DNA of 64,000 nt, taken from Fulvitalea axinellae (GTDB lineage: Bacteria; Bacteroidota; Bacteroidia; Cytophagales; Cyclobacteriaceae). Positions 43,083 to 52,963 of the stretch are shown in pieces (within the stretch, counting starts at the first letter, position 1; every line of letters begins with the position of its first letter). The translations under genes were made by a program, and so were the position numbers. The notes below the pieces were generated by a model that saw only the letters and a program-made list of their open reading frames with translations, had not been told where the DNA came from and made no database searches. The stretch is from contig NZ_AP025314.1 of the NCBI RefSeq assembly GCF_036492835.1, forward strand, positions 3,638,010 through 3,702,009. The letters are read 5' to 3'.

Positions 43083-43943
43083 TCAGCGAAATTTATTCAA
43101 TACATAAAGAATCCTACTCCGGTAACTTGCGCCGAACAGTATCAAATGAACCAACAAAGGGTACAGGTTATAAATATCTTTTCTCTGCTCGAATCCGGAA
43201 ACAAGGGGAAACTCCTCCTGATAACTTTCATAAAACCCTGAACCAAAAGGCTGAAAAAGCTTTGTGAACGCCAGTTCCGCTTCCCTAAAGCCGAAATAAA
43301 CTGCCGGATCGATCAAACCGGCCTGTCCGCCGGGAGCGACAACCACATTCCCTTCCCATAAATCGCCGTGCAAAAACGCAGGTTTCTCTTTTGGCAACAA
43401 GTTAGGCAAAGCCTTGCAGACGCTCTCCAGTATTTTGATCTCATGCCGATCCATCAAGCCCAAATCGGAAGCCTTTATCGCCAATGGCAATAATCTTCTG
43501 TTGGCAAAAAACTCAAACCCGTCTTCCGTCCATGTATTGTTTTGGACCAACTCTCCGATATAATTACTGAAATCCATCCCAAAGGCCGGCGCCGAATTAC
43601 GGTGTATCTTCGCCAAACCCCTTCCCATATTTTCCCAAAAATCACTGGCGGGCTCATCCGAACTCCATAATTCCAAGGCCAAAAAAGAAAGGTCTTCCAT
43701 TGTGCCAATTCCAAGAACGGGTGGCACTCCCATGGCTCCCAGCTCCCTTAACTCACTCAAACCCCTCACCTCTTTCTCAAACATTGGCTCCAGTTCATAG
43801 CGATTGGTTTTCAAAAAGATCTCGCCATTTGTGGTTCTCACCTTATAAGCGTCATTAATGCTTCCTCCAGAGATTTTTTTCACTGAAATCAAATCAGTAT
43901 CCGAACCCGACACTTGTCTCGCAATCTTTTGGATTAAGCTCAT
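43083..43943 (-). CDS. Fructosamine kinase family protein
   Basis: A 286-residue protein-kinase-fold enzyme from the ATG at 43943 (MSLIQKIARQVSG). It has KKISGGSINDAYKV, the ATP-binding Lys in IFLKTNR, the catalytic loop FLHGDLWEGNVV and the metal site GLIDPAVYFGFREAELAFT. Members phosphorylate fructosamines or ribulosamines on glycated proteins and so repair glycation. Monocistronic and divergent from the porin gene. Confidence 0.9.
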   Translation of the reverse strand: MSLIQKIARQVSGSDTDLISVKKISGGSINDAYKVRTTNGEIFLKTNRYELEPMFEKEVRGLSELRELGAMGVPPVLGIGTMEDLSFLALELWSSDEPASDFWENMGRGLAKIHRNSAPAFGMDFSNYIGELVQNNTWTEDGFEFFANRRLLPLAIKASDLGLMDRHEIKILESVCKALPNLLPKEKPAFLHGDLWEGNVVVAPGGQAGLIDPAVYFGFREAELAFTKLFQPFGSGFYESYQEEFPLVSGFEQRKDIYNLYPLLVHLILFGASYRSRILYVLNKFR

Positions 43944-44184
43944 AATATTTCTGTTTTCCTGCGCCAAACACGTCTCCACATTAAAAAAATCGCCCAAGAT
44001 CGACCCCAACATTCGGCGTTATTTCACCAACTCCCTTACACGAGTGACTTTTGAATCCATTCAACTATAAATATAACCAAACCCACTCAAACCATCACTT
44101 TGATGTTAAGTTTTTAATAACCGATAACATATATAGAATCAAAGTACGATTTGCAAATAAACACAACACTCTCACCCAATCCTT

Positions 44185-45660
44185 ATGAAAGTAAAAACAT
44201 TACTCGCTACCCTCATAACCTTACTAAGCGTCACGCCCCACTTAAGCGCTCAGGAATCGCCTGAGAGCGTAACCGTTTACGTATGGCAAGATCACTGGCA
44301 CGACAGGCATCATGACCGCCAGCAAAGGAGACATGGGTACCTCCACTTCGGAGAGGAGAACCAAGTGACCTTCAAGCCCAAAGGCCTAGTTGAAGCCCAG
44401 TATAATTTTATGGATCTGTCCGACAGCCGGAGTCAGCTGGTCGGCATCAACCCGGACCTACCGTTCGGCTCCCAAGACTTCCTGTTCGACAATCCGGGCA
44501 CTTCTTATGTCAGCCGATTTCTGGCGCGCCGTGTCCGCTTCGGATTCGATTTGCACTTACCGGACCACTGGTACGCAAGTGTATCCTTAGCTCTGGACAT
44601 GTTTAACGGGAGTTATCGCTACGGTAACCTTCGGGATTATGTGGATGAGGCTTTTATCGGAAAGAAAGTGAATTGGGGATTACTCAACGGTAATCTGAAG
44701 CTGGGTTACACCAAAGTTTTCTTCGGTATGGAGGAGTACACCCATATCTCCAAACTCAAGATGATAGAGCGTTCCCTAGCCAACAATTACGTGAATGGTT
44801 TTACTCAATGGGACGACGATACAGGGAGGCCTTCAGGTTATGTTTGTACGCCTTTGGGAATCGGTAACCGCCACGTAGGCCTACAATGGCAAGGCAAAGC
44901 GAATTTCGTTTTTAGCGGATTCAGGTACTATTTGGCCCTTACTTCTGAATCTTTTAACCCTGTCAGGGCAGGATCTTCCGAAAACTATCATCGCATAAAC
45001 TTCTACGCCGGGTTAGGCTACCGAGCAAAATGGGAAAACTCAGCTCTTAACGCCGGGGTTAACTTCAACCTCAGCCCGAACGGAATCGCATATTTTCCGG
45101 TTGAGGAGCGTCGCTATTCGCAATTGTTGGCCTACAACCCTTACGTCCGTTTCCAATCGGACAAACTCTACGTTCTTGCGGAAGCTTACTGGACGGATTC
45201 GGAACACGGAAAGTTCATAAAAGGCGGATTCGGTGACGCCGACGCCCCAAACAGGGCAGCCAACTCGCCTACGGCTTACGGGTTCGGAGGGCAAGCCACG
45301 GTAGCTTACGATTTCGAATGGATAGAGCCCGTCGCCCGTTTCTCTTACCTAGACACTGGCGGAGCCGGATTTTCCAGCGGTTACGTCCGCGACGTAATTC
45401 CTGACGCTCCAAACGATTTCGAAACTACAAACTTCGACAAAGGCTGGACAGTGGGCGGCGGTTTTAACTTTACGCTTGTTCCCGATTACCTGCGCTTAAT
45501 GGTACAGTACGAGTTCCTTAATGTAACTGATGACCTGAACTACAGAATATTGATGGACAGCCAAAACACGCAAGTCCCAGCCGATGTAGTGGACAAACTG
45601 TTCGACGACTCTAAAATCGAATTTCATACAGTAAGAGTAAAAATGCAGCTACGTTTCTGA
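44185..45660 (+). CDS. Phosphate-selective-porin-like outer-membrane beta-barrel
   Basis: A 491-residue protein with signal peptide (MKVKTLLATLITLLSVTPHLSA, then QES). A His/Arg/Asp-rich N-terminal stretch (WQDHWHDRHHDRQQRRHGY) precedes a long series of alternating aromatic beta strands ending in Phe (VRVKMQLRF), which is the outer-membrane assembly signal. Features such as FLARRVRFGFDLHL and GLLNGNLKLGYTKVFFGMEEYT match the OprO/P-type porins of Bacteroidota. The His-rich N-terminus could bind metal. Substrate unknown. Confidence 0.83.
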   Translation: MKVKTLLATLITLLSVTPHLSAQESPESVTVYVWQDHWHDRHHDRQQRRHGYLHFGEENQVTFKPKGLVEAQYNFMDLSDSRSQLVGINPDLPFGSQDFLFDNPGTSYVSRFLARRVRFGFDLHLPDHWYASVSLALDMFNGSYRYGNLRDYVDEAFIGKKVNWGLLNGNLKLGYTKVFFGMEEYTHISKLKMIERSLANNYVNGFTQWDDDTGRPSGYVCTPLGIGNRHVGLQWQGKANFVFSGFRYYLALTSESFNPVRAGSSENYHRINFYAGLGYRAKWENSALNAGVNFNLSPNGIAYFPVEERRYSQLLAYNPYVRFQSDKLYVLAEAYWTDSEHGKFIKGGFGDADAPNRAANSPTAYGFGGQATVAYDFEWIEPVARFSYLDTGGAGFSSGYVRDVIPDAPNDFETTNFDKGWTVGGGFNFTLVPDYLRLMVQYEFLNVTDDLNYRILMDSQNTQVPADVVDKLFDDSKIEFHTVRVKMQLRF

Positions 45661-45674
45661 TCACTTGGATTAAA

Positions 45675-45704
45675 GCCGTCATCACCCAAAAATGTGGTGG
45701 CGGC
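45675..45704 (+). terminator. Possible terminator after the porin gene
   Basis: An imperfect GC-rich hairpin (outer arms 45675-45678 and 45701-45704, inner CACC/GGTG pairs) followed by CTTTTTC lies 14 bases past the stop. Confidence 0.5.
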
Positions 45705-45802
45705 AACTTTTTCAGATTATTCTCGTCCCTTTCTTTACCGAATCGCCTTTTTTTGTGTCATTCAAAAAATGACTATTTTTCAGGGAGCAATAATCCTTTT
45801 TA

Positions 45803-47938
45803 ATGAAAAAAATCCTGACGCTTTCTTTATTGGTGACCTTGGCCTTGTTCGCCGAAGGGCAAGGCCTCAAACGATATAACACACTCGAACTAAAAGTAGC
45901 CGGAAAACCGCTATCCATGCCTTGGTTCGGAGGAGTGGACGCCACACAACTCGCCTCCTCAGATTTGGATGGTGACGGTAAGGAAGACCTGATACTCTAC
46001 AGCAGGGCAGGAAACAGGCTCAGGGTTTTGCTTAACACCGACGGAAACTACATCCACTCCCCTAACTTCGAAAACACATTACCGGATAACATAAACGGCT
46101 GGATGGTTTGGGTCGACTATGACAAAGACGGTAAAGCGGATATTTTCACCAAAGGTCTGCTGGGTGTAGTAGCCATCAAGCGAACGGACGACGGCAAAAG
46201 CCCAGCATGGGAAGTAACAGCTGACCCCATTTACACCCAAAAAGGTACAAGACCAGTCAATTTACAAGTAGCATCCGACGATATTCCCGCTATCCACGAC
46301 ATTGATGCGGACGGCGATCTTGATATTTTTCTTTACGATTTCTCAATCGGAAGTTTCGTACGGCATCACAAAAACCTCAGCGTTGAGGAAACCGGCAAAG
46401 CCGGCGCTCTCAGCTTCACGAAAGCGAATGACAAATGGGGCGATTTCGAAGAATGCGATTGTTATTTCGTATTCGGTGAAAATATATGTTCCGAAGAGAG
46501 CCAAAACCGCCAGTTACGAACCGAGCATGTAGGAGGAAAAAGTTTGCTGATCGTTGACGACAACAAAGACGGACTTCCTGACTTATGGGCTGGCCATGAA
46601 CAATGCGACCAGGTTTACGCCATTACCAATAATGGTTCGGCCGGCAATATTCTTATGAGAGAATACCGCCCCGCTTTTCCCTTGAATAACCAGCCTTCGC
46701 ACATGCTCTATCCCGTACCTTATCAGATAGATGCGGACCTTGACGGCAAAAAGGACGTAATCGTAGCCACAAACTTCAATAACGACCTTAGTGGCAACAC
46801 CGATTATTCCCAAAGCATCTTTTGGCACAAAAATACGGGAGACAGCTACGACAATACCGCCCAGCCTTTCCTTTCTGATAAAACACTTGATCTGGGAAGC
46901 CAAACAGCCCCGGTAGCCGCCGACTTCACCAATGACGGAAAAACCGATTTGTTAGTCGCTTACGACAAATCGGGATTCGGAGGCGTACGAGGCGCTTTCG
47001 CCCTTTTGGAAAATACGGGAACTACCGAAAACCCAAAATTCGAACTAAAAGACAACGACTTTGGCGGATGGGCCAAGTTAGGCCGAATGGATCTCCGACC
47101 AGTAATCGTGGACGCTGACGGCGACAAAACCCCGGAACTGGCCGTCGCATATATCGCCGCCGACGGAAAGACTTTGAAAACCGAATTTGCGGAACTTGGC
47201 GAAACTCCGACTCCCGAACGCTTTAGCGCATGGGAAACACCGTTTGGCAAAGGCGATCACTGGAGTTTTTTCGATCTTGATGATGACGGTTCCGAAGACC
47301 TTTTTCTCGGTAAAAAATCGGGACGGTTAGAGTATTACAAAACAACCTATGAGAACGGAACGGCAATCTTCACACTCATCGAAAAGAATTTTGCGGGCAA
47401 AGACGATCATTCGCTCCGTCGAAATCTCGCCTCAACGTTTATCTCAGGCAAGAGCCCTATTTTACTAACAACCGATCTTTCCGGAAATGTTTCCATACAT
47501 AAAAAAGCGGGAGACACATTCGTTTTACAAGAGGAAAAAGCGATTGTTTCGGATCTAGGCGATCGGCTTCCCGCCAACCTATCTTCGCGAACGGCATTTG
47601 CCCAAGCGAGACTCCGCCCGGGCGGGCCCCTACTGATTTTTGTAGGGACGGCGGAAGGCGGGCTCGAATTATTCGCTTACACGGACAAGAACCACGACGA
47701 CTCGCCAATCCATATTTACCCTAATCCCGTGGAAAACGGCGGGGAGCTGAAAATAAGCGTCAGTGAAAAAGCGACCATATCCGTATTCGACACTACAGGC
47801 CGGCGCATCCTCAACGATTTCCCTTCCGAGGCCGGAAGTACAGTCCGTATACCCACCGTATCTTGGGCCACGGGTGTTTACATAGTTGTGGCCGAGACGG
47901 AAAGCGGAAAACACTCCAAAAGGGTTACCGTACGATAA
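45803..47938 (+). CDS. Secreted FG-GAP/VCBS repeat protein with T9SS C-terminal sorting domain
   Basis: A 711-residue exported protein. After the signal peptide (MKKILTLSLLVTLALFAEG) come several Ca-binding FG-GAP/VCBS-type repeats with acidic loops (SSDLDGDGKEDLIL, DYDKDGKADIF, DIDADGDLDIF, DADLDGKKDVIVA, DLDDDGSEDLFLG). The last 80 residues form a type A sorting domain (IYPNPVENGGELKISV, GVYIVVAETESGKHSKRVTVR) for type IX secretion and surface attachment. Likely a beta-propeller surface protein. The hypothetical gene at 47949 follows by ten bases. Confidence 0.92.
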   Translation: MKKILTLSLLVTLALFAEGQGLKRYNTLELKVAGKPLSMPWFGGVDATQLASSDLDGDGKEDLILYSRAGNRLRVLLNTDGNYIHSPNFENTLPDNINGWMVWVDYDKDGKADIFTKGLLGVVAIKRTDDGKSPAWEVTADPIYTQKGTRPVNLQVASDDIPAIHDIDADGDLDIFLYDFSIGSFVRHHKNLSVEETGKAGALSFTKANDKWGDFEECDCYFVFGENICSEESQNRQLRTEHVGGKSLLIVDDNKDGLPDLWAGHEQCDQVYAITNNGSAGNILMREYRPAFPLNNQPSHMLYPVPYQIDADLDGKKDVIVATNFNNDLSGNTDYSQSIFWHKNTGDSYDNTAQPFLSDKTLDLGSQTAPVAADFTNDGKTDLLVAYDKSGFGGVRGAFALLENTGTTENPKFELKDNDFGGWAKLGRMDLRPVIVDADGDKTPELAVAYIAADGKTLKTEFAELGETPTPERFSAWETPFGKGDHWSFFDLDDDGSEDLFLGKKSGRLEYYKTTYENGTAIFTLIEKNFAGKDDHSLRRNLASTFISGKSPILLTTDLSGNVSIHKKAGDTFVLQEEKAIVSDLGDRLPANLSSRTAFAQARLRPGGPLLIFVGTAEGGLELFAYTDKNHDDSPIHIYPNPVENGGELKISVSEKATISVFDTTGRRILNDFPSEAGSTVRIPTVSWATGVYIVVAETESGKHSKRVTVR

Positions 47939-47948
47939 ACGAAACGAC

Positions 47949-48356
47949 ATGAAATTGCTGATACATTTCTTCGCCAAAGGTGATCCGCTGGAATTGCCGT
48001 TCAACCCCGCTTTGCTCAAGTGGGCAAAAGAAAGCTTCGTGGATCTAACCTCCGTGGATTTAGACAATTACTCCGGGAAAGTTCTTATTGACTATACGAC
48101 AAAGCTCATGGACGAGGCCTCAAAAATCGTCATTGTTGTGGAAGCCGAGGCCTGCCCTTCCGTCGGCGGGTTGCCAACGCTCTTTGAAAGGCTGGCCAAA
48201 CGCAATAATTCGGGAGCGGAAATCATGGCCGTAGTCAAGCACGAGAAACTGCCGATCATTAACCGGATGCTCAAGACATTTGACAAGGAAAGTGTTTTCG
48301 AAAATCGCCCTGACGGCGAAACTAGGGACCTACTTCGCTATTTCCTGCAAACCTGA
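47949..48356 (+). CDS. Hypothetical soluble protein
   Basis: From the ATG at 47949 the product is 135 residues (MKLLIHFFAKGDPLELPFN). Alternating strands and helices (KIVIVVEAEACPSVGGL, GAEIMAVVKHEKL) suggest a small alpha/beta cytoplasmic protein. No signal peptide and no recognised motif. It may be cotranscribed with the T9SS cargo gene 10 bases upstream, but nothing else links them. A short hairpin overlaps its stop. Confidence 0.6.
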   Translation: MKLLIHFFAKGDPLELPFNPALLKWAKESFVDLTSVDLDNYSGKVLIDYTTKLMDEASKIVIVVEAEACPSVGGLPTLFERLAKRNNSGAEIMAVVKHEKLPIINRMLKTFDKESVFENRPDGETRDLLRYFLQT

Positions 48357-48374
48357 TCCTTTTTCAATGGATCA
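48354..48374 (+). terminator. Short hairpin overlapping a stop codon, possible terminator
   Basis: Six-base arms TGATCC (48354-48359) and GGATCA (48369-48374), followed by CTTTTG. The stem starts at the stop codon of the preceding hypothetical gene. Confidence 0.35.
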
Positions 48375-48538
48375 CTTTTGACTTTCAAGAAAAGCGTATA
48401 ATTTTGTCCGGTTGTTTATTTTTACTTTTATGGCTTTTTATTTAATTATTTAACGCCGAAAGAGTAAAATCACCATAACCGACAAACACAAGAAACACGG
48501 GTTAAGGAAAATTTGATAATCATTCGTTATCTATTTGC

Positions 48539-49339
48539 ATGGGACGCTTAGCGAAGAACCTTTTTTATTCCGTATTAGTCGTATTCTCGCTGGCATCATG
48601 CAGAAAAGAGTTGGTCTGCCCGGCTTACCAGTCCGCTTTTATTCCGGACCTTAAGCAACAACAACTTTATTTCTCCCCATTCACACCTGCCGGAGAGCCT
48701 ATTCCCTTTGAGGTAAACAAAGACAAAAACGGCCTTGGACCTCATGGTTTGTATGTCGATATAAAAGACAAAATCTTCCCGAAACTCAATACCATTCCGC
48801 TGTACGATTCTATCAAAATAGAAACGGACACCGCCGCGTACACTGTGGACGTTTATGACAATCAGGAACAGGATCTCGGCGAAGACGGAATAACGGAAGA
48901 GATACTTTTCACAGATGGCGACGACACTGACGCTGACGCCACAACCGAGGCCGATTCGCTTTCGACGGACAGTACGGCGGTTAAGCATTATCACTTCAAC
49001 CGCGAGCAGTACGTCTACATGCTCCATTTCGCCAAATATCTGCCGAAGCCTACCGGCCCGGAAAAGAAAGAGCCTGAACTAGGCGTCTTGACTCAGGAAG
49101 TGGAAGAGGATTCCGTAGAGACCAAACGCTTTCTTTTCTTCTTCAAAAGGAAAGTCAAGAAGCAGAGAGGCGACACCAAAGGCGACGAATACGTTGAAGT
49201 AGACGAAAAGGAGGCGAAAAAGAAAAAACGGAGAGAGAAGAAAAAGCGCAAGAAAAACAAACGCAAAGAGGAAGAACAAGCGACGCCAAATGACCAAAAC
49301 GACGCGAAGCAAGAGGAAGACGATCTTGAAGATTTCTAG
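48539..49339 (+). CDS. Hypothetical lipoprotein with strongly basic C-terminus
   Basis: A 266-residue lipoprotein; the signal MGRLAKNLFYSVLVVFSLASC ends at the lipid Cys. The middle is acidic (GDDTDADATTEADSLSTDS), followed by a Lys/Arg/Glu-rich tail (KKKKRREKKKRKKNKR, then acidic again). This blockwise charge pattern suggests an unstructured tail that could bind anionic polymers such as peptidoglycan-linked or surface glycans. No family recognised. Monocistronic. Confidence 0.72.
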   Translation: MGRLAKNLFYSVLVVFSLASCRKELVCPAYQSAFIPDLKQQQLYFSPFTPAGEPIPFEVNKDKNGLGPHGLYVDIKDKIFPKLNTIPLYDSIKIETDTAAYTVDVYDNQEQDLGEDGITEEILFTDGDDTDADATTEADSLSTDSTAVKHYHFNREQYVYMLHFAKYLPKPTGPEKKEPELGVLTQEVEEDSVETKRFLFFFKRKVKKQRGDTKGDEYVEVDEKEAKKKKRREKKKRKKNKRKEEEQATPNDQNDAKQEEDDLEDF

Positions 49340-49364
49340 AAAAAAACTCTTTCCGAAAAAACAT

Positions 49365-49392
49365 AAAAGCCCGACGAAATTCGTCGGGCTTT
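49365..49392. terminator. Intrinsic terminator
   Basis: Perfect 13-base arms (49365-49378 and 49380-49392) with A run and T-rich tail, between the lipoprotein gene and the convergent hexosaminidase gene. Confidence 0.8.
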
Positions 49393-49440
49393 CAATTTTA
49401 ATTCCAAACCGGAATCATTCTCCGCTGAAGCGAAAAGAAC

Positions 49441-51768
49441 TTAGTCGATGTTGATGTTGTCAACAAACAAGTGGGCCTCTTTTCCGGCTCCGCTGTGCCA
49501 TTCCGGAAGCTTGCCGTGACGTTTCACCTCAACTTTTACAAAGCGGGCTTTCTCAGTGCATTTCACATCAAAGTTGTGAGTGCCTTTCTTCGTGGTTTTT
49601 TCGGTTTTGATATCTTTGATCTCGCCTACCTTCTTGTAGGTTTTTCCATCAGCCGATACCGAAACGGTCACTTCGCTTGGCAAGAAAATCCATGCGCCTT
49701 GGTCGGCGAGTGCGCCTACGGTCACATTCTTGATGTCCGTGCTTTCTTTCAAGTCGATAACCGCTGACAAATCTTCGCTACGGAATCCGAGCCATTTGCC
49801 GTCGCCATAAGTGTCAGAACCGCGGATACCGTCCACCAAAGTGATGGCGCCGAGCTTGGCGTAACGTTTCTCAGGCTTGGTGTCCAACTTGATGTCTTTG
49901 CCTGTGGCTTTGTTGATCTCAACACGACGAGTGACGGCTTTGCTCATAGCTGTTTCGCCTTTGAAGCTTCCGGCTTTGATAGTCGATGTTTTGTCTACAC
50001 CGAACGGAGCGGCGTAAAGCGAAGACTTCGCTGTCGGCTCGGTTCCGTCTACAGTGTAACGAATCTCAACGTCTTTGAGCGGGCTCTTCAAGGCTACTTC
50101 CACGTTGCCTTTCTCACCGTTGTAAGTCACCTTAGGCTCTACGTTGTAGATGGCTTTGGCGTAATTCACATCAAGAATATCAAGACGCTCGAAAGCCGTG
50201 AAAAGCCTGTTGCTGAAGTCGTCCCAGTTTCTTGACTCTTTCGGAGACCAAACCACTTCGGAAAGGGCGATCATACGAGGGAAAGCCATGTACTCCACAT
50301 GCTCGGGAGTTTTCATGTACTCAGTCCAAACGTTTCCTTGCGCACCGAGAACATGCTTAGCCTTGTCGGCGTCAAGTTCCGCGGGAGTCGGCTCGAAGCT
50401 GTAAACTTTCTGAACGGTAGTGAAACCACCGATAGCCAAAGGCTCAAGGCCCTTGTCGGCCTGATAGTGGTCAAAGTAGCAGTGCGAGCCCGGCGTCATT
50501 ATAACGTCATGACCTTCTTTTGCCGCTTCGATTCCGCCTTTCATTCCTCTCCATGACATTACGGTAGCGTTCGGAGCCAAACCGCCTTCGAGGATTTCGT
50601 CCCAACCGATGATAGCGCGGCCTTTGCTGTTGAGGAATTTCTCGGCGCGGGCGATGAAGTAGCTCTGGAGCTCGTGCTCATCTTTCAAGCCTTCTTCCTT
50701 CTTGCGCTTCTGGCACTTCTTACATTTCTTCCAGCTGTCTTTCGGACATTCGTCACCACCGATGTGGATATATTTGCTCGGGAAAAGCTCCAACACTTCG
50801 CTCAAAACATCTTCGAGGAAAGCAAAAGTCTTTTCATTTCCCGCGCAGTAAACTTTTTTACTGATTCCCCACTTGGTTCTCACCTCGTAAGGTCCGCCAG
50901 TACAGCCAAGCTCAGGATAAGCGGCCAAAGCAGCTACCGAGTGACCAGGCAATTCGATCTCGGGAATAATAGTCACGAAGCGGTCAGAAGCGTATTTTAC
51001 GATCTCCTTTACCTCTTCCTGAGTATAATACCCGCCGTACTCTTTTCCGTCGTATTCGGTTGAACCTCCCATGTGGCCAACCAATGTCTCTTTTCTTTTA
51101 GAAGCTACTTCGGCGAGTTTAGGGTATTTCTTGATCTCGATTCTCCAACCTTGGTCTTCGGTCAAGTGCCAGTGGAAAGTGTTCATCTTGAACATCGCGA
51201 TCATGTCGATGTATTTCTTGATGAATTTCACCGGGAAGATATGACGTCCAACGTCAAGGTGCATACCCCTGTACTTATAACGAGGTGCGTCCTTTACGCT
51301 AACGTAAGGCACTTCCAAAGCTCCTTGGAACTTACCCTCGGTGCCGGTTGGCAAAAGCTGACGAACGGTCTGCACTCCGTACATCAAACCGATGGCTTGT
51401 GGCGCCGAGATGGCGATTCCTTTGTCATTTACACTTACGGTGTATCCTTCCGGGTTTGTATGCGCTTGCGCGTCAACGCTCAGTACAATACCTGAAGCGC
51501 TGGCCTCGCCGGCTTTCACTTCCAAAGCTTTGCCTGTAGCGTTTTCCACCATAGCCGAAAGGAAATCCGCCACTTTGCGGGCTTCTTCGGTGTCGGTGGC
51601 CAAGGTGATAGCGGTGCCCGGCTCAATGGTGAAAACACCTTTCGCTGGCGTCAAAGAAGCCGGTTTTGGAATCACCTGATAGGTGTTTTCCTTAACCTCC
51701 TTCTGCGGGGAACACGCCCAGCAAAGCGCAACAGCCAAGGCGCTTGCCAAGATTCCTCTTAGTCTCAT
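49441..51768 (-). CDS. GH20 beta-N-acetylhexosaminidase lipoprotein
   Basis: From the ATG at 51768 the product is 775 residues and starts with lipoprotein signal MRLRGILASALAVALCWAC. Order: GH20b N-terminal domain (about 25-150), GH20 barrel (about 155-500) with FHWHLTEDQGWRIEIKKYP and the catalytic Asp-Glu in HIGGDECPKDSW, then a C-terminal beta-sandwich (about 530-600), and a F5/8-type-C-like carbohydrate-binding domain (about 640-775, WLGFRSEDLSAVIDLKE). A Cys-rich KKCKKCQKRK lies after the catalytic pair. It removes terminal GlcNAc or GalNAc from chitin oligomers or host glycans. Confidence 0.93.
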   Translation of the reverse strand: MRLRGILASALAVALCWACSPQKEVKENTYQVIPKPASLTPAKGVFTIEPGTAITLATDTEEARKVADFLSAMVENATGKALEVKAGEASASGIVLSVDAQAHTNPEGYTVSVNDKGIAISAPQAIGLMYGVQTVRQLLPTGTEGKFQGALEVPYVSVKDAPRYKYRGMHLDVGRHIFPVKFIKKYIDMIAMFKMNTFHWHLTEDQGWRIEIKKYPKLAEVASKRKETLVGHMGGSTEYDGKEYGGYYTQEEVKEIVKYASDRFVTIIPEIELPGHSVAALAAYPELGCTGGPYEVRTKWGISKKVYCAGNEKTFAFLEDVLSEVLELFPSKYIHIGGDECPKDSWKKCKKCQKRKKEEGLKDEHELQSYFIARAEKFLNSKGRAIIGWDEILEGGLAPNATVMSWRGMKGGIEAAKEGHDVIMTPGSHCYFDHYQADKGLEPLAIGGFTTVQKVYSFEPTPAELDADKAKHVLGAQGNVWTEYMKTPEHVEYMAFPRMIALSEVVWSPKESRNWDDFSNRLFTAFERLDILDVNYAKAIYNVEPKVTYNGEKGNVEVALKSPLKDVEIRYTVDGTEPTAKSSLYAAPFGVDKTSTIKAGSFKGETAMSKAVTRRVEINKATGKDIKLDTKPEKRYAKLGAITLVDGIRGSDTYGDGKWLGFRSEDLSAVIDLKESTDIKNVTVGALADQGAWIFLPSEVTVSVSADGKTYKKVGEIKDIKTEKTTKKGTHNFDVKCTEKARFVKVEVKRHGKLPEWHSGAGKEAHLFVDNINID

Positions 51769-51973
51769 CTTAAAAGTATTTTGGTTAGGTTTCAAAAAAA
51801 CATGTACAGGTATGAATTTAATCGTTTCAAATCAAAAACAGGGAGTTTTTATCTCTTTTAATTATAAAAGACATTATTTTTTTATTTTAAATTAAAAATA
51901 TAGTCCGAGAAATACCTCTTCCAAAAGCGACTGGACAAAGGCTGAAAGTGACAGGCACAAAAAAAGGGCGGTG

Positions 51974-52402
51974 TCAATGCACCTGCCCACAATCTTTACA
52001 AAATTTCATCTTGCCCGGCTTTCGCCATTTCGGTTTCTTTTTATGACCGAAATACGTCGGGTCAGAATACTGCGGTTTCTTTTTGAGTTTGGCTTCCTTC
52101 CGTTTGGCTTTGGCCAAATCCTTCATCGCTTTATCGTGAGCTTTTTGTTGCTTTTTATTGAATATCTCCCGCTGTTTTATTCTCTTCTTGCGCTCGGCTT
52201 CGGAAAGCGTGTACGTTCCCGGCATCGGAGCGAAACGCAACGGAGCGGATTGATCGGAAAACTCCACGGAGCTAGGTTGGTCACTACGGCGCTCCGTTTT
52301 CGCTTTCTTCTTCTTTTTTCTCTTCTTCTTAGTTCTCTGCGCTTCGGCCACCATCACGGACGAAAACAAGCAAACCAAGGTCAGCAACAAAATTCTTCTC
52401 AT
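51974..52402 (-). CDS. Small, extremely basic exported protein
   Basis: A 142-residue protein with signal peptide MRRILLLTLVCLFSSVMVAEA. The mature chain is dominated by Lys and Arg (KKKRKKKKKAKTERR, KAKRKEAKLKKKP) and ends with a CxxC (KFCKDCGQVH). Such basic periplasmic proteins are common and uncharacterised in Bacteroidota. Standing between hexosaminidase and yraN, it has no clear partner. Confidence 0.65.
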   Translation of the reverse strand: MRRILLLTLVCLFSSVMVAEAQRTKKKRKKKKKAKTERRSDQPSSVEFSDQSAPLRFAPMPGTYTLSEAERKKRIKQREIFNKKQQKAHDKAMKDLAKAKRKEAKLKKKPQYSDPTYFGHKKKPKWRKPGKMKFCKDCGQVH

Positions 52403-52512
52403 TTTCGAATAGTCTATCTCACAGGGATTTAACGAATATAACGAATCGAAATCTTATTTATGGACGGATAAGCATTTTAACGTGTTTCAGTCATTCATGT
52501 TGCCTTACATAT

Positions 52513-52887
52513 TCAAAAAGCGTCCTTAAAATGGTCAATTTTCAACTCCGGAAAAAACAAAACAGATACGATATCAAAGCGGATATTCCCTTCCCAACCC
52601 GTTTTCTCCAAATATCCACCCGCCACTTTACGTATATGTTCGCGCTTGTCTCTACCAACGGATTTTTCGGGATACCCAAATGACGCGTCACGGCGGGCTT
52701 TCACTTCCACGAACACCACCGTATGGCCGTCCCTCATAATCAAATCCACCTCATGACGGCCGTGACGGTATTGCCGTTCAAGACAACGGTATCCGCTCCC
52801 GTTCAAATGTTCCAAAGCCAAGTCTTCGCCGTAATTCCCCACCGCCCGTTTGTCGGGATGCTGTCTGTTTCCGTATCTTTGCGCCAT
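52513..52887 (-). CDS. yraN: YraN/UPF0102 family nuclease-fold protein
   Basis: From the ATG at 52887 the product is 124 residues. Motifs VGNYGEDLALEHL, RHGRHEVDLIMRDGHTVVFVEVKARRD (E, D, E-x-K nuclease-like core) and FDIVSV are diagnostic. Restriction-endonuclease-like fold, function not settled; often linked to DNA processing. Open frame extends upstream over lipB, but that part lacks family similarity. Divergent from lipB. Confidence 0.9.
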   Translation of the reverse strand: MAQRYGNRQHPDKRAVGNYGEDLALEHLNGSGYRCLERQYRHGRHEVDLIMRDGHTVVFVEVKARRDASFGYPEKSVGRDKREHIRKVAGGYLEKTGWEGNIRFDIVSVLFFPELKIDHFKDAF

Positions 52888-52963
52888 AATTGTCCGTATG
52901 TAATGCGGTGTGGCCTCGGAAATGTTCCCGGCCACTTTTTGAGTCATAACAATAAGGCCAAAA

